This document shows positions 8,718 to 16,479 of a stretch of 64,000 nt of DNA, in pieces. Position 1 is the first letter of the stretch; each line of letters starts with the position of its first letter. The translations under genes were made by a program, and so were the position numbers. A model generated the notes under the pieces. The model ran no database searches, was not told where the DNA came from, and worked only from the letters and a program-made list of their open reading frames with translations. Origin of the DNA: Deltaproteobacteria bacterium (GTDB taxonomy: Bacteria > SAR324 > XYD2-FULL-50-16); assembly GCA_018657625.1 (NCBI GenBank), contig JABHWU010000115.1:1-64000 (forward strand). The letters run 5' to 3'.

Positions 8718-8879
8718 ATGATCGGAATCTTCAAACCGTTTTTACTGCTTTCCAGCGATTCTGCTTCCACAACAGGTACCATCTCAGAATTAACACAAAA
8801 AGATATCGTACCTCACCAACGTTTAAGAGAAGGTGCCCAAATTGATACTTTGGATGAAGCGCTAACGCCAATGCCATAA
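8718..8879 (+). CDS. Possible 53-residue open frame of unknown function
   Basis: A frame from ATG 8718 to TAA 8879 fills most of the gap between the Rieske gene and the next membrane protein gene. It encodes 53 residues with no cysteine pairs and no membrane segment after a short hydrophobic start (MIGIFKPFLLL). I see no ribosome site better than a lone GAG. It could be a small gene or a remnant; I do not recognise it. Confidence 0.2.
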   Translation: MIGIFKPFLLLSSDSASTTGTISELTQKDIVPHQRLREGAQIDTLDEALTPMP

Positions 8880-8903
8880 AACCCAGTATTTGACAAACAT
8901 TTT

Positions 8904-9524
8904 ATGCAAAATCATCATTATATCATTGCTTTGCTTTGGATCATTTGGTGCACCATCCACAGTTTTTTAGCCTCCGATACTGTAAATCAATGGATTCAAT
9001 CTAAACCGGGTCGTTATCCAAATTATTTCAGATTATTTTACAACCTTTTAGCTGGAATATCACTAGCCCCCGTCTTATGGTATGGCCGGCTATTTGAGCC
9101 GCAAATCATTTTTCACTTTACCGGTGTTTGGACAGTTCTTCAAATTATTCTCGTTGGAATCGCTATATTTTTTTTCTGGAGTGGTGCCCGGGAATATGAT
9201 CTAGCTTACTTTTCCGGTCTAAGACAAATAAAATTTGATGAGAAAGCATCCGTTGAGTCTGTAAACCTTTCGACAGCTGGTATCTTACAAATTACCCGGC
9301 ATCCCTGGTATACAGGAGGAATTATCTTCATCTGGTGCTATGACGGTCAGTTATCATTATCTGGTATCATTTCAGATACGATTATATCCATTTATTTTAT
9401 TATCGGGGCTAAATTGGAAGAAAAAAAACTGGTGAAAAATTTTGGATCACAATATACTGAATACCAGGATAAGGTATCAATGTTAATTCCTTTTAAATGG
9501 ATTAAATCTAAATTTAAAAAATAG
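8904..9524 (+). CDS. NnrU / isoprenylcysteine-methyltransferase-like integral membrane protein
   Basis: This 206-residue protein has about five to six hydrophobic helices. It carries the C-terminal signature of the membrane methyltransferase fold (ICMT/PEMT/NnrU): ITRHPWYTGGIIFIW at about 131-145 and, after the last helix, EEKKLVKNFGSQYTEYQDKVSMLIPF. The RHP motif and the E-E...F...Y..Y segment bind S-adenosylmethionine in ICMT-like enzymes, so a small-molecule or lipid methyltransferase is plausible. NnrU relatives occur near denitrification genes, but none is here. The gene is co-directional with the Rieske gene and the following lipoprotein gene, whose start comes one base after its stop, so at least the latter two are one transcript. 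Confidence 0.7.
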   Translation: MQNHHYIIALLWIIWCTIHSFLASDTVNQWIQSKPGRYPNYFRLFYNLLAGISLAPVLWYGRLFEPQIIFHFTGVWTVLQIILVGIAIFFFWSGAREYDLAYFSGLRQIKFDEKASVESVNLSTAGILQITRHPWYTGGIIFIWCYDGQLSLSGIISDTIISIYFIIGAKLEEKKLVKNFGSQYTEYQDKVSMLIPFKWIKSKFKK

Positions 9525-9525
9525 C

Positions 9526-9969
9526 GTGAAAACAGGATTGTCTATTTTAATAGCTGTAAGCTTAATGATTGTCAGTAGCTGCAGCAGCACTAAGTTATCA
9601 CCTGTCAACATTCTTCCGGGAAAATGGGAAGGTGTTAGTAAAAAAGGAAAGATCGTTGTGCTGGAATTCAAGACCAATCAGGAAGTTGTATTGATCCATG
9701 GTCAACTGAAATTGAAAAGTACCAAAGGAAAAAGAAAGGTTATGTATGAACTGGATCAATCTGTCTCCCCCAATCGTATCAAACTGATTATTCACCAATA
9801 TAACAGCCTATCAACGAAACCTAAAACACTGGGGATGATATATAAGGTTTTGGCACCCGACACGATCCTGATAGCTATCGGGAATATTGCAGAGGAATAT
9901 CCAAAATCATTCGAAAAAGTTTCTCCAAAAGATAAAACCATCCTAGTGAAACAGGTTGGTACTCAATAA
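9526..9969 (+). CDS. Small predicted lipoprotein of unknown function
   Basis: A GTG start at 9526, one base after the previous stop, gives 147 residues. The N-terminus is a lipoprotein signal: a short basic start, hydrophobic ILIAVSLMIV, then SSC with the lipidated cysteine at residue 19 followed by SST. The mature part begins LSPVNILPGKWEGVSKKGKIVVLEF and is strand-rich, reminiscent of lipocalin-like GxW proteins, but I cannot name a family with confidence. Residue +2 after Cys is Ser, which would favour outer-membrane sorting under enterobacterial rules. It is the last gene of this co-directional run and ends 4 bp from the stop of the convergent HAD gene. Confidence 0.7.
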   Translation: MKTGLSILIAVSLMIVSSCSSTKLSPVNILPGKWEGVSKKGKIVVLEFKTNQEVVLIHGQLKLKSTKGKRKVMYELDQSVSPNRIKLIIHQYNSLSTKPKTLGMIYKVLAPDTILIAIGNIAEEYPKSFEKVSPKDKTILVKQVGTQ

Positions 9970-9973
9970 AAAT

Positions 9974-10585
9974 TTAAATTAAAGGTATCAGATCCACAAA
10001 GGAAGAAATCATAAAATCAGAAGCTTCTGGCCAAAAATAGTCTTCTTCAAAATCAATTAAAATGGTACTGGTGCCGGCATTGATCCCTGACTGTAAATCA
10101 TAGATATAATTTCCCACCATAACGGCCTCATCAGCAGATTTTTCCCATTGTGTTAATAATTTGTTTATTCCATCCGGGTCAGGCTTAGGTATCGCATCAT
10201 CTCTTCCTTTTATTGACTCCGGTGAGAAGAATTGATCACATCGAATATGTTCCAGTGTTTGAATAGCAATATCCTGCGCATTTCTGGTGACTATCCCCAG
10301 GTGATTTGGTTCCTTGCTCAAAGCTTCCAGGAATGGGTGAAGACCGGGTGCAGGTTGTGCTTTAACAGCTAGTCCTCTTTCAATATCATCCAGTTTTTGA
10401 CGGGCAAATTGGTACTGATCTTTAGAAAGCGATTTCATGTACTCTATAATATCACCGTCTTCAGGCACTCCTAACACTTGTCTAATATGGACAAAATCAT
10501 GAATCGGTATGGTCAGGGTACCATCCATATCAAAAATCCAGGCAGTTTTTTGACTCAAACGAACATTTTTTGAATTAATTATCAC
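9974..10585 (-). CDS. HAD-superfamily hydrolase (phosphatase)
   Basis: This 203-residue protein has all HAD motifs: I, FDMDGTLT with D19 (nucleophile) and D21; II, IVTRN with T100; III, K134 in IPKPDPDGI; IV, VGNYIYDLQSG with D163. The first acidic position of motif IV is Asn (GN-YIYD), which occurs in some members. The small helical cap between motifs I and II is phosphoglycolate-phosphatase-like, so a phosphate monoester (phosphoglycolate or a sugar phosphate) is the likely substrate. The specific substrate cannot be told. The gene stands alone, convergent with the lipoprotein gene, with no obvious partner. Confidence 0.8.
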   Translation of the reverse strand: MIINSKNVRLSQKTAWIFDMDGTLTIPIHDFVHIRQVLGVPEDGDIIEYMKSLSKDQYQFARQKLDDIERGLAVKAQPAPGLHPFLEALSKEPNHLGIVTRNAQDIAIQTLEHIRCDQFFSPESIKGRDDAIPKPDPDGINKLLTQWEKSADEAVMVGNYIYDLQSGINAGTSTILIDFEEDYFWPEASDFMISSFVDLIPLI

Positions 10586-10758
10586 TTTATCGACCAGTTT
10601 ATTTTAAAGCAACGGTCACTCTTATTGCCGTTTGCCAGATTTTTGTAGTGTCTTTTGAAAACTATTTAGAACTGTTCTCATGGCGTCAAACAGAAACCAC
10701 TAAGCGTCAATCTGAGGATTATGAGAATGTCGTTTACAATAACCAAATGTTTTGCAGA

Positions 10759-12861
10759 TTATAAACTTTTTAATACCAACTCCGCCAGATCAAGTACTTT
10801 AACATCTTCCTCTTTGGATTTTTCTTTAAGCCCATCCTCAATCATGGTCATACAAAAAGGGCAATTGACGGTAACAATATTAGCAGACGAATTCAGAATC
10901 TCCTCAGTTCTTTCAATATTGATCCGTTTACCAATCGTCTCTTCCATCCACATTCTGGCACCTCCGGCACCACAACAAAAACTTTCATTTTGTTTACGAT
11001 CCAGTTCTGTATATTTCTGACTGATTTTTTGCAGGACTTCACGGGGTTCCTGGTAGGTTTGGTTATACCGTCCTAAATAACAGGGATCATGATAGGTTAT
11101 TTTATCTTCACTGGTGGAATTAATTTTAATTTTCCCCTGTTTCAATAGTTGGGATATTATTTCTGAACTATGCGTCACCTGGTAATTTCCATCTAATTGA
11201 GGATATTCATTCTTTAAAGCATGCAAACAGTGAGGACAGGCCGTTATGATTTTTTTAACACCATAACTATTTAAAACTTCGATGTTTTCCATAGCCATCA
11301 TCTGAAAAAGCATTTCATTTCCGGCCCTTCGCGCAAAATCACCGGTACATTTCTCTTCAACACCCAAAATACCAAAGGAGACGCCCGCTTTTTGTAATAC
11401 TTTTGCGACGGCCACAGATACTTTTTTGGCCCGATCATCAAATGAACCGGCACAGCCGACCCAAAACAAGTATTCTACTTCAGCGTTTTCCGCTAGAGTT
11501 TGAATATTCAAACCTTCAGCCCAATCTCCGCGTTTATCATAACCGATTCCCCAGGGATTACCATTACGTTCCAATCCTTTTAAGGCCGGATTCAATTCTT
11601 TAGGATAGGATTCAGCCATTAGGGTTTGTCCCTGTCGCATGGCATTAATTCGAGGGACATGTTCAATAGTTACCGGGCAAACTTCTTCACACGCCCGGCA
11701 AGTCGTGCAGGCCCATAGTGTTTCCGGTTTGATAATGTCACCAACCAACTGCTTATCACTATTAAGCGCTAAAATCTTTTCATTTAACTCCGCCTTGGCA
11801 TCCTCATCTTTTGTCTGAGTCAACTGATTCACCAATCGCTTTCGGAGGACTAAACTTGGTGCAGTTCTAAACAATTCAGCCTTCAAACTATCATTAAAAT
11901 CTTTCAGATTTAGTGGTTTATCCGTTAAATAGGTCGGGCAAACATCTTTACACCTTCCGCACTCCGTACAAGTATATAAATCCAGTCCCTGTTTCCAATT
12001 CAATTGATGGATATGATTTAATCCCAGGGATTCATCTTCCCAGGCAGCTTCATTTTCCAAATCCAATAATTGGGTTTTTACATGTGGATTATTTAAGGTT
12101 TTCAGGAAAACGTTAGGCAGTGCTGTAATCACATGAAAATGTTTTCCCAGTGGTAAAAAATTTAGTAACACCATCAAACAAGTGATATGTAACCAGAATG
12201 AAACATGTAAAATTGTAGTATTCGTTGCTTCTCCTAATCCGGTAAATCCTTTACCAAAAAAAACTGCCACCGGTGTCCAGCTGAATTCATTACCCCAATC
12301 AGCGTTGTTAAAAAAATCCCAATTTTCTCTATTACCAAATATCTGAATTAAATTATAACGAGCACCGTCATAAAACAGATCCGTTATCATCAAAAAACCA
12401 ATGGCAAGCAGAACGAAATAGGCTTCAAAGGAGTTGTGCATCCGTTTTGGTTTTACAATTATTCTGCGATAGAGTGCGAACAAAATCATACACAACACCA
12501 CCCCTTCTGCAATATCTTTCAAGAGAATATACCCGTAACCGAGTACATTTGAATCATTAAATAATGGTAAATGGAATCCCTTTTGAAAGCCTTCACCCAT
12601 TAGTGTTAAGCTTCTAATAAACAATATACAAAATCCCCAGAATATTAGTGCGTGCATTATCCCGGATAAGCGTTCCTTTTTTCTGCCTATCAATTTTTTT
12701 TGTCCGATGGCGATGAAAAAAACTGCTTTTAATCGCTCCCCGATCTCTCCGTATGAAGCTGTGGATCCCAGTGATTTTAAAATAGCCAACTTATTACGAA
12801 TGATGATACCAAAACTTATCATTCCTATCAGTAGAACGCTTAACATTAACAGCGGATTCAT
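10759..12861 (-). CDS. Membrane ETF:(mena)quinone oxidoreductase-type Fe-S protein (EMO/DUF224-like)
   Basis: This 700-residue protein has an N-terminal membrane domain with about six helices (1-250, NarI-like cytochrome b fold, with candidate haem His residues such as H219/H225). Two [4Fe-4S] boxes follow: C298/C301/C304/C308 and C385/C388/C391/C395. Two CCG domains bind noncubane clusters as in heterodisulfide reductase HdrB: the first uses WVGC (470), C505 and ACPHC (542-545), the second C594 and CCGAGG (629-634). It is the last gene of an acyl-CoA dehydrogenase-etfB-etfA operon. Together this matches the EMO enzyme that passes electrons from reduced ETF to menaquinone in fatty-acid oxidisers. 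GAGG precedes the ATG, and the gap from etfA is 14 bp. The quinone type is inferred. Confidence 0.87.
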   Translation of the reverse strand: MNPLLMLSVLLIGMISFGIIIRNKLAILKSLGSTASYGEIGERLKAVFFIAIGQKKLIGRKKERLSGIMHALIFWGFCILFIRSLTLMGEGFQKGFHLPLFNDSNVLGYGYILLKDIAEGVVLCMILFALYRRIIVKPKRMHNSFEAYFVLLAIGFLMITDLFYDGARYNLIQIFGNRENWDFFNNADWGNEFSWTPVAVFFGKGFTGLGEATNTTILHVSFWLHITCLMVLLNFLPLGKHFHVITALPNVFLKTLNNPHVKTQLLDLENEAAWEDESLGLNHIHQLNWKQGLDLYTCTECGRCKDVCPTYLTDKPLNLKDFNDSLKAELFRTAPSLVLRKRLVNQLTQTKDEDAKAELNEKILALNSDKQLVGDIIKPETLWACTTCRACEEVCPVTIEHVPRINAMRQGQTLMAESYPKELNPALKGLERNGNPWGIGYDKRGDWAEGLNIQTLAENAEVEYLFWVGCAGSFDDRAKKVSVAVAKVLQKAGVSFGILGVEEKCTGDFARRAGNEMLFQMMAMENIEVLNSYGVKKIITACPHCLHALKNEYPQLDGNYQVTHSSEIISQLLKQGKIKINSTSEDKITYHDPCYLGRYNQTYQEPREVLQKISQKYTELDRKQNESFCCGAGGARMWMEETIGKRINIERTEEILNSSANIVTVNCPFCMTMIEDGLKEKSKEEDVKVLDLAELVLKSL

Positions 12862-12875
12862 CCAAACCTCTTTGA

Positions 12876-13835
12876 TTAGTTTCTTACTTTTTTAATTTCA
12901 TCTCTAAGAATAGGTACCACCTCAAACAAATCACCAACAATCCCATAGTCTGCGACATTGAATATCGGCGCTTCCGAGTCCTTATTTACGGCAACGATAA
13001 CTTTAGCACCATTCATTCCGGCAACGTGTTGAATTGCTCCTGAAATACCAATCGCAAAATACAAGGTTGGAGATACAATTTTCCCTGTCTGTCCGACTTG
13101 AGAATTGTGTGGCATTACCCCTGCGTCAACCATCGCACGGGAAGAACCAAATCCGGCTTTCAGATCTTTAGCCAATGCCTTAACCAGATCAACGCCTGTT
13201 TGATCTTTAACACCCCGACCAACAGAAACAACAATATCTGCGTCCGCAAGATCGATCTCCTCACCGGCATCCTGAATTATTTTTTGAATCACAGCTCTAA
13301 GATCCGTTTCGGGTATTTCCAAATTATGGATATTTTCAGTACCGCTGTATTCACCATCGATGTCAAAGGCACCTGCTCTAACAATAACAACAGCCGGAGA
13401 CGTATTAAACTGAATCTTTTGATAAACTTTTCCTGCAATCGCAGGTCGATTAACAATCACTTTACCATTTTCAATTGAAATATCTGTGATTTCCGTTGCG
13501 CAAGCTGACTTAAACCGAGCGGCTACCCGGGGAGCCGTCGCCTTACTACTTTCTGAAAAAGCAAACCATACCTGTTCTGCCTGGTATTGCTTCACTGCCT
13601 GAATAACGCAATTAGCATAAGATGAGGCTGAAAACATTTCCAATTTATTATCATTGGCCAGATACTGTGTATCAGTTCCAGCTTGAGCTAATTCAGGGAT
13701 TAGTCCTTCAATGTGATTACCTATCGCTACAACAGCCACATTTTCGGAAAGCGTTCTGGCTTTAGAAATGAGTTCTAATGTCCCTTTTTTCAAGGCGTTT
13801 TGTTTAATATCTGCCACTACCAGTATTTTTGTCAT
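12876..13835 (-). CDS. etfA: Electron transfer flavoprotein alpha subunit
   Basis: This 319-residue protein has the two-domain EtfA structure. The C-terminal FAD-binding signature runs from GFGSSRAMVDAGVMPHNSQV through GQTGKIVSPTLYFAIGISGA and QHVAGMNGAKVIVAVNKD to APIFNVADYGIVGDLFEV. The N-terminal ETF domain starts TKILVVADI. With EtfB it accepts electrons from acyl-CoA dehydrogenases and here most likely donates them to the membrane Fe-S protein encoded next. The gene order etfB-etfA-EMO and short gaps (37 and 14 bp) show one transcript. Nothing suggests a bifurcating type; a neighbouring quinone reductase argues for the non-bifurcating respiratory kind. Confidence 0.95.
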   Translation of the reverse strand: MTKILVVADIKQNALKKGTLELISKARTLSENVAVVAIGNHIEGLIPELAQAGTDTQYLANDNKLEMFSASSYANCVIQAVKQYQAEQVWFAFSESSKATAPRVAARFKSACATEITDISIENGKVIVNRPAIAGKVYQKIQFNTSPAVVIVRAGAFDIDGEYSGTENIHNLEIPETDLRAVIQKIIQDAGEEIDLADADIVVSVGRGVKDQTGVDLVKALAKDLKAGFGSSRAMVDAGVMPHNSQVGQTGKIVSPTLYFAIGISGAIQHVAGMNGAKVIVAVNKDSEAPIFNVADYGIVGDLFEVVPILRDEIKKVRN

Positions 13836-13872
13836 AATTACTCACCTGATTTTGAATGGTTATTAATTGTCT

Positions 13873-14655
13873 TTAAATCACTTTAGCTTCATTGCTTAAT
13901 AATTGAACAACCTTTGCTGTTATCTCTGCAGCATCGCCTTCAAATTTCTTTCCGGCCTGTCGAACAGATGGTGCTTGGTATTCTAAAATTTCTGTTCGTA
14001 CTGGTTGCATATCAATTTGTTCAAGTGTCAGTTCCAAATCTGCGAGTGTTTTAGTCTCAATGGCTTTTTTCTTAGCCATCATAATACCTCTCAAAGCTGG
14101 TAATCTTGGTTCATTGATGCTATCGCTCACTGTCAGCAACGCGGGTAAATTCACATTTATTATTTCTGTTCCTGAATCTCCAATTCTGGATACAGCTAAT
14201 TGCGATTCATCGACAACTTCAATCGCTACAACATTGCTGACACAGGGGATATCCAGGTACTCCGCCAACATAATCCCCGTATGTCCATTATCAGTATCTT
14301 GTGCCTGTTTTCCGGTAATAATTAAGTCATAGTCACCGTTTTCATAAATTTTTTTCAATACTTTCGCATAGCCATTTGAATCAGCACTTTCCAATAAAGG
14401 ATCATCCACATGAATCCCATTTTCAATGCCCATTGCATAAGCTTTCCGAATCATCAAAGTTGATTCAGAATCACCCATACATACTAACGTGGTTTCAGCC
14501 CCGTTATTTTCTTTTAATTGTACAGTTGCCTCAACAGCATTTTCGTCCCAGGCATTCATCACATATTGCAATCCATCCTGGACGATTTTACCCTCTTTAA
14601 CCTGAATATTCAGTTCAACGTCCACAACTTTTTTGACAGTGGTTAAAATTTTCAA
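13873..14655 (-). CDS. etfB: Electron transfer flavoprotein beta subunit
   Basis: This 260-residue protein opens with KILTTVKKVVDVELNIQVKEGKI. It carries the EtfB AMP/FAD-binding pattern NAWDENAVEATVQLKE, the loop DLIITGKQAQDTDNGHTG, and the LPALLTVSDSINEPRLPALRGIMMAKKK segment, the loop that docks to acyl-CoA dehydrogenases. The length is normal. It sits between the acyl-CoA dehydrogenase gene (80 bp upstream) and etfA (37 bp downstream) in the same orientation. The protein partner is therefore the dehydrogenase of this operon, possibly along with others elsewhere in the genome. Confidence 0.95.
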   Translation of the reverse strand: MKILTTVKKVVDVELNIQVKEGKIVQDGLQYVMNAWDENAVEATVQLKENNGAETTLVCMGDSESTLMIRKAYAMGIENGIHVDDPLLESADSNGYAKVLKKIYENGDYDLIITGKQAQDTDNGHTGIMLAEYLDIPCVSNVVAIEVVDESQLAVSRIGDSGTEIINVNLPALLTVSDSINEPRLPALRGIMMAKKKAIETKTLADLELTLEQIDMQPVRTEILEYQAPSVRQAGKKFEGDAAEITAKVVQLLSNEAKVI

Positions 14656-14735
14656 AATTGCCTCCTTATAAAAAAGCCTTCTTTATTAATCCGCAATATA
14701 AACTGTTTTTCCAGACTTATACTGAAACTTTGTCT

Positions 14736-15875
14736 TTATTTCAACACATCTTTAGCGATGACGATTCTTTGAATTTCATTGGTACCTTCATAAATTTCTG
14801 TAATTTTTGCATCTCTAAACATACGCTCAACTTCATATTCACAAATATAGCCATAACCGCCGTGGACCTGAATCGCTTCCTTTGTCACCCATGTTGCCGT
14901 TTCGGAAGCGATGGTCTTGGCCATGGCAGATTCGACAGAATGCTGCATTTTCTGACATTTTAACCAAGCTGCTTTGTAAGTAATTAATTTAGCAGATTCG
15001 ATTTTGAGTTTCATGTCCGCTAATTTAAATTGAATCGCCTGAACTGCAGCCAGTGGTTTTCCAAATTGTTTCCGTTCTTTAGCATAGGCTCGGGATCGAT
15101 CAAAAGCACCTTCTGCAATGCCCAAAGCCTGCGCCGCCACACCAATTCGACCACCATTTAAGGTTTCCAGAGCGATTTTAAATCCCTCTCCCTCTTTTCC
15201 CAATAAATTCTCTTTAGCAACCTTTACATTGTCCAGAGCAAATGAAGTGGTATAGGAACCACGAATACCTAACTTCTCTTCATTACCCATTATTTCAATA
15301 CCGGAGGTAGAAAGATCCACAATAAAGGCTGATATTCCTTTATATCCCTGGCTGCGATCCCTGGTCGCAAAAACAATACCGATCCCTAAATATCCACCGT
15401 TGGTCACAAATATTTTATTCCCATTTAAAATATAAGCATCTTCTTTTTCAACATAAGTCGTTCTAATATTTGCCGCATCACTACCGGAATCAGGTTCTGT
15501 TAGTAAAAAACACCCGATTTTCTCCCCGGTGGCTAAAGATGGTAGAAAATTCTGTTTCTGTGTTTCAGTGCCACTCTGCAAAATCGGATTACAACATAGC
15601 GATGTGTGTGCGGAAATTAAAATGCCTGTTGAAGCACAGGCTTTTGAAACCTCTTCAATAATAATGATATAAGACAAGAAATCCAGATCGGCCCCGGAAT
15701 AAACTTCAGGTATGTATGCTCCCAGATAACCTAATTCCGATATTGTTTTGACGAGTGTCGGATCAATCATATGATTTTTGTCAGTATCAATGGCTGCCGG
15801 TTTTATTTTACTTTCAACAAGATCACGTGCACCCTCCTGAACAAGTAAATGTTCTTCGCTGAATTCAAAATCCAT
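14736..15875 (-). CDS. Acyl-CoA dehydrogenase
   Basis: This is a 379-residue flavoenzyme that introduces the alpha-beta double bond into acyl-CoA and reduces ETF. The three domains are in normal order. Signatures are CFLLTEPDSGSDAANIRT (FAD/substrate loop), the ERKQFGKPLAAVQAIQFKLADM helix, the VHGGYGYICEYEVERMFRDAKI segment, and IYEGTNEIQ with the catalytic Glu in YEGT. I start it at the ATG 15875 (GAGAGG 6 bases upstream). A longer frame to 15956 would begin inside the promoter -35 box and adds residues unlike the family. The short-chain versus branched-chain substrate is unresolved. The divergent MerR regulator resembles LiuR regulators of branched-chain acyl-CoA oxidation. It is the first gene of the etf-EMO operon. 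Confidence 0.93.
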   Translation of the reverse strand: MDFEFSEEHLLVQEGARDLVESKIKPAAIDTDKNHMIDPTLVKTISELGYLGAYIPEVYSGADLDFLSYIIIIEEVSKACASTGILISAHTSLCCNPILQSGTETQKQNFLPSLATGEKIGCFLLTEPDSGSDAANIRTTYVEKEDAYILNGNKIFVTNGGYLGIGIVFATRDRSQGYKGISAFIVDLSTSGIEIMGNEEKLGIRGSYTTSFALDNVKVAKENLLGKEGEGFKIALETLNGGRIGVAAQALGIAEGAFDRSRAYAKERKQFGKPLAAVQAIQFKLADMKLKIESAKLITYKAAWLKCQKMQHSVESAMAKTIASETATWVTKEAIQVHGGYGYICEYEVERMFRDAKITEIYEGTNEIQRIVIAKDVLK

Positions 15876-15927
15876 ATATGCCTCTCTTCCCAAAGTTTGC
15901 AATTTATTGAAGGTTTTTAGCAGTCTT

Positions 15928-15956
15928 AGGATACAAATAGTTAACGCAAGAGTCAA
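15928..15956 (-). promoter_or_regulatory. Sigma-70-type promoter with overlapping dyad operator
   Basis: Reading the minus strand, TTGACT (15951-15956) and TATCCT (15928-15933) are separated by exactly 17 bases, a good sigma-70 promoter for the acyl-CoA dehydrogenase operon. An imperfect 16-bp dyad TTAACGCAAGAGTCAA (15941-15956, plus strand) covers the -35 box and spacer. Its half-sites resemble those of LiuR-type MerR repressors (TTxACG...CGTxAA), and a MerR gene is divergent 126 bp away. The promoter is seen directly; the operator assignment is inference. Confidence 0.6.
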
Positions 15957-16081
15957 GAATTAACAAAATGATGTTTTGGTATGTATTCCGTTTATATCCT
16001 TTAATATCTCTATATTTTAAACTTGCTCGAGGAAAAACTTAATGATAGGCTTCTTTTTATTGATAACGTAAAGGTAAGATA

Positions 16082-16474
16082 ATGGAAAAAGAATTAATGC
16101 ATATCGGCAAACTGGCAAAACTAACCGGGATTACTCCCAGAACCATTCGCTATTATGAGGAGATATCGTTATTGGATCTACCTAAGCGGTCAAAAAGTGG
16201 CACCCGAATCTATGATGATGATGATTACCGGCGGTTAAAGTTTATTTTACGGTTGAAAGATCTGGGAATTACCCTTAAAGAGATGCAGGAAATTGCAGAT
16301 TTATATCAAATCAGTCGTAGTACGGAGCATATCATGCCAATGCTGATAGACATTTTAGACAAACATATCGGTAATATAGATAACAAAATATCCAGAATCA
16401 CTGCTTTGAGAACAGATATCTCCAGTTATCGTCAAAGAATTTTAAAACGCCTGAATAAAAGTAATTTCGAATAA
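16082..16474 (+). CDS. MerR family transcriptional regulator (LiuR-like)
   Basis: This 130-residue protein has a MerR N-terminal winged helix-turn-helix: MHIGKLAKLTGITPRTIRYYEE, then SGTRIYDDDDYRRLKFILRLKDLGITLKEM. A dimerisation coiled coil follows from about residue 85 (LIDILDKHIGNIDNKISRITALRTDI). It has no C-terminal cysteine or metal site, so it is not a metal-responsive MerR. Small MerR proteins of this kind (LiuR) repress acyl-CoA dehydrogenase operons and sense acyl-CoA intermediates. The gene is divergent from such an operon, with a dyad over that operon's promoter, so a local regulator is likely. It ends 5 bp from the convergent MORN gene. Confidence 0.85.
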   Translation: MEKELMHIGKLAKLTGITPRTIRYYEEISLLDLPKRSKSGTRIYDDDDYRRLKFILRLKDLGITLKEMQEIADLYQISRSTEHIMPMLIDILDKHIGNIDNKISRITALRTDISSYRQRILKRLNKSNFE

Positions 16475-16479
16475 ATATA

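Noticed and set aside
15876..15956. N-terminal extension of the acyl-CoA dehydrogenase
   Set aside because: It would start inside the -35 box of the promoter, upstream of the expected transcript start, and the extra residues do not resemble the family. The ATG at 15875 has a good ribosome site.
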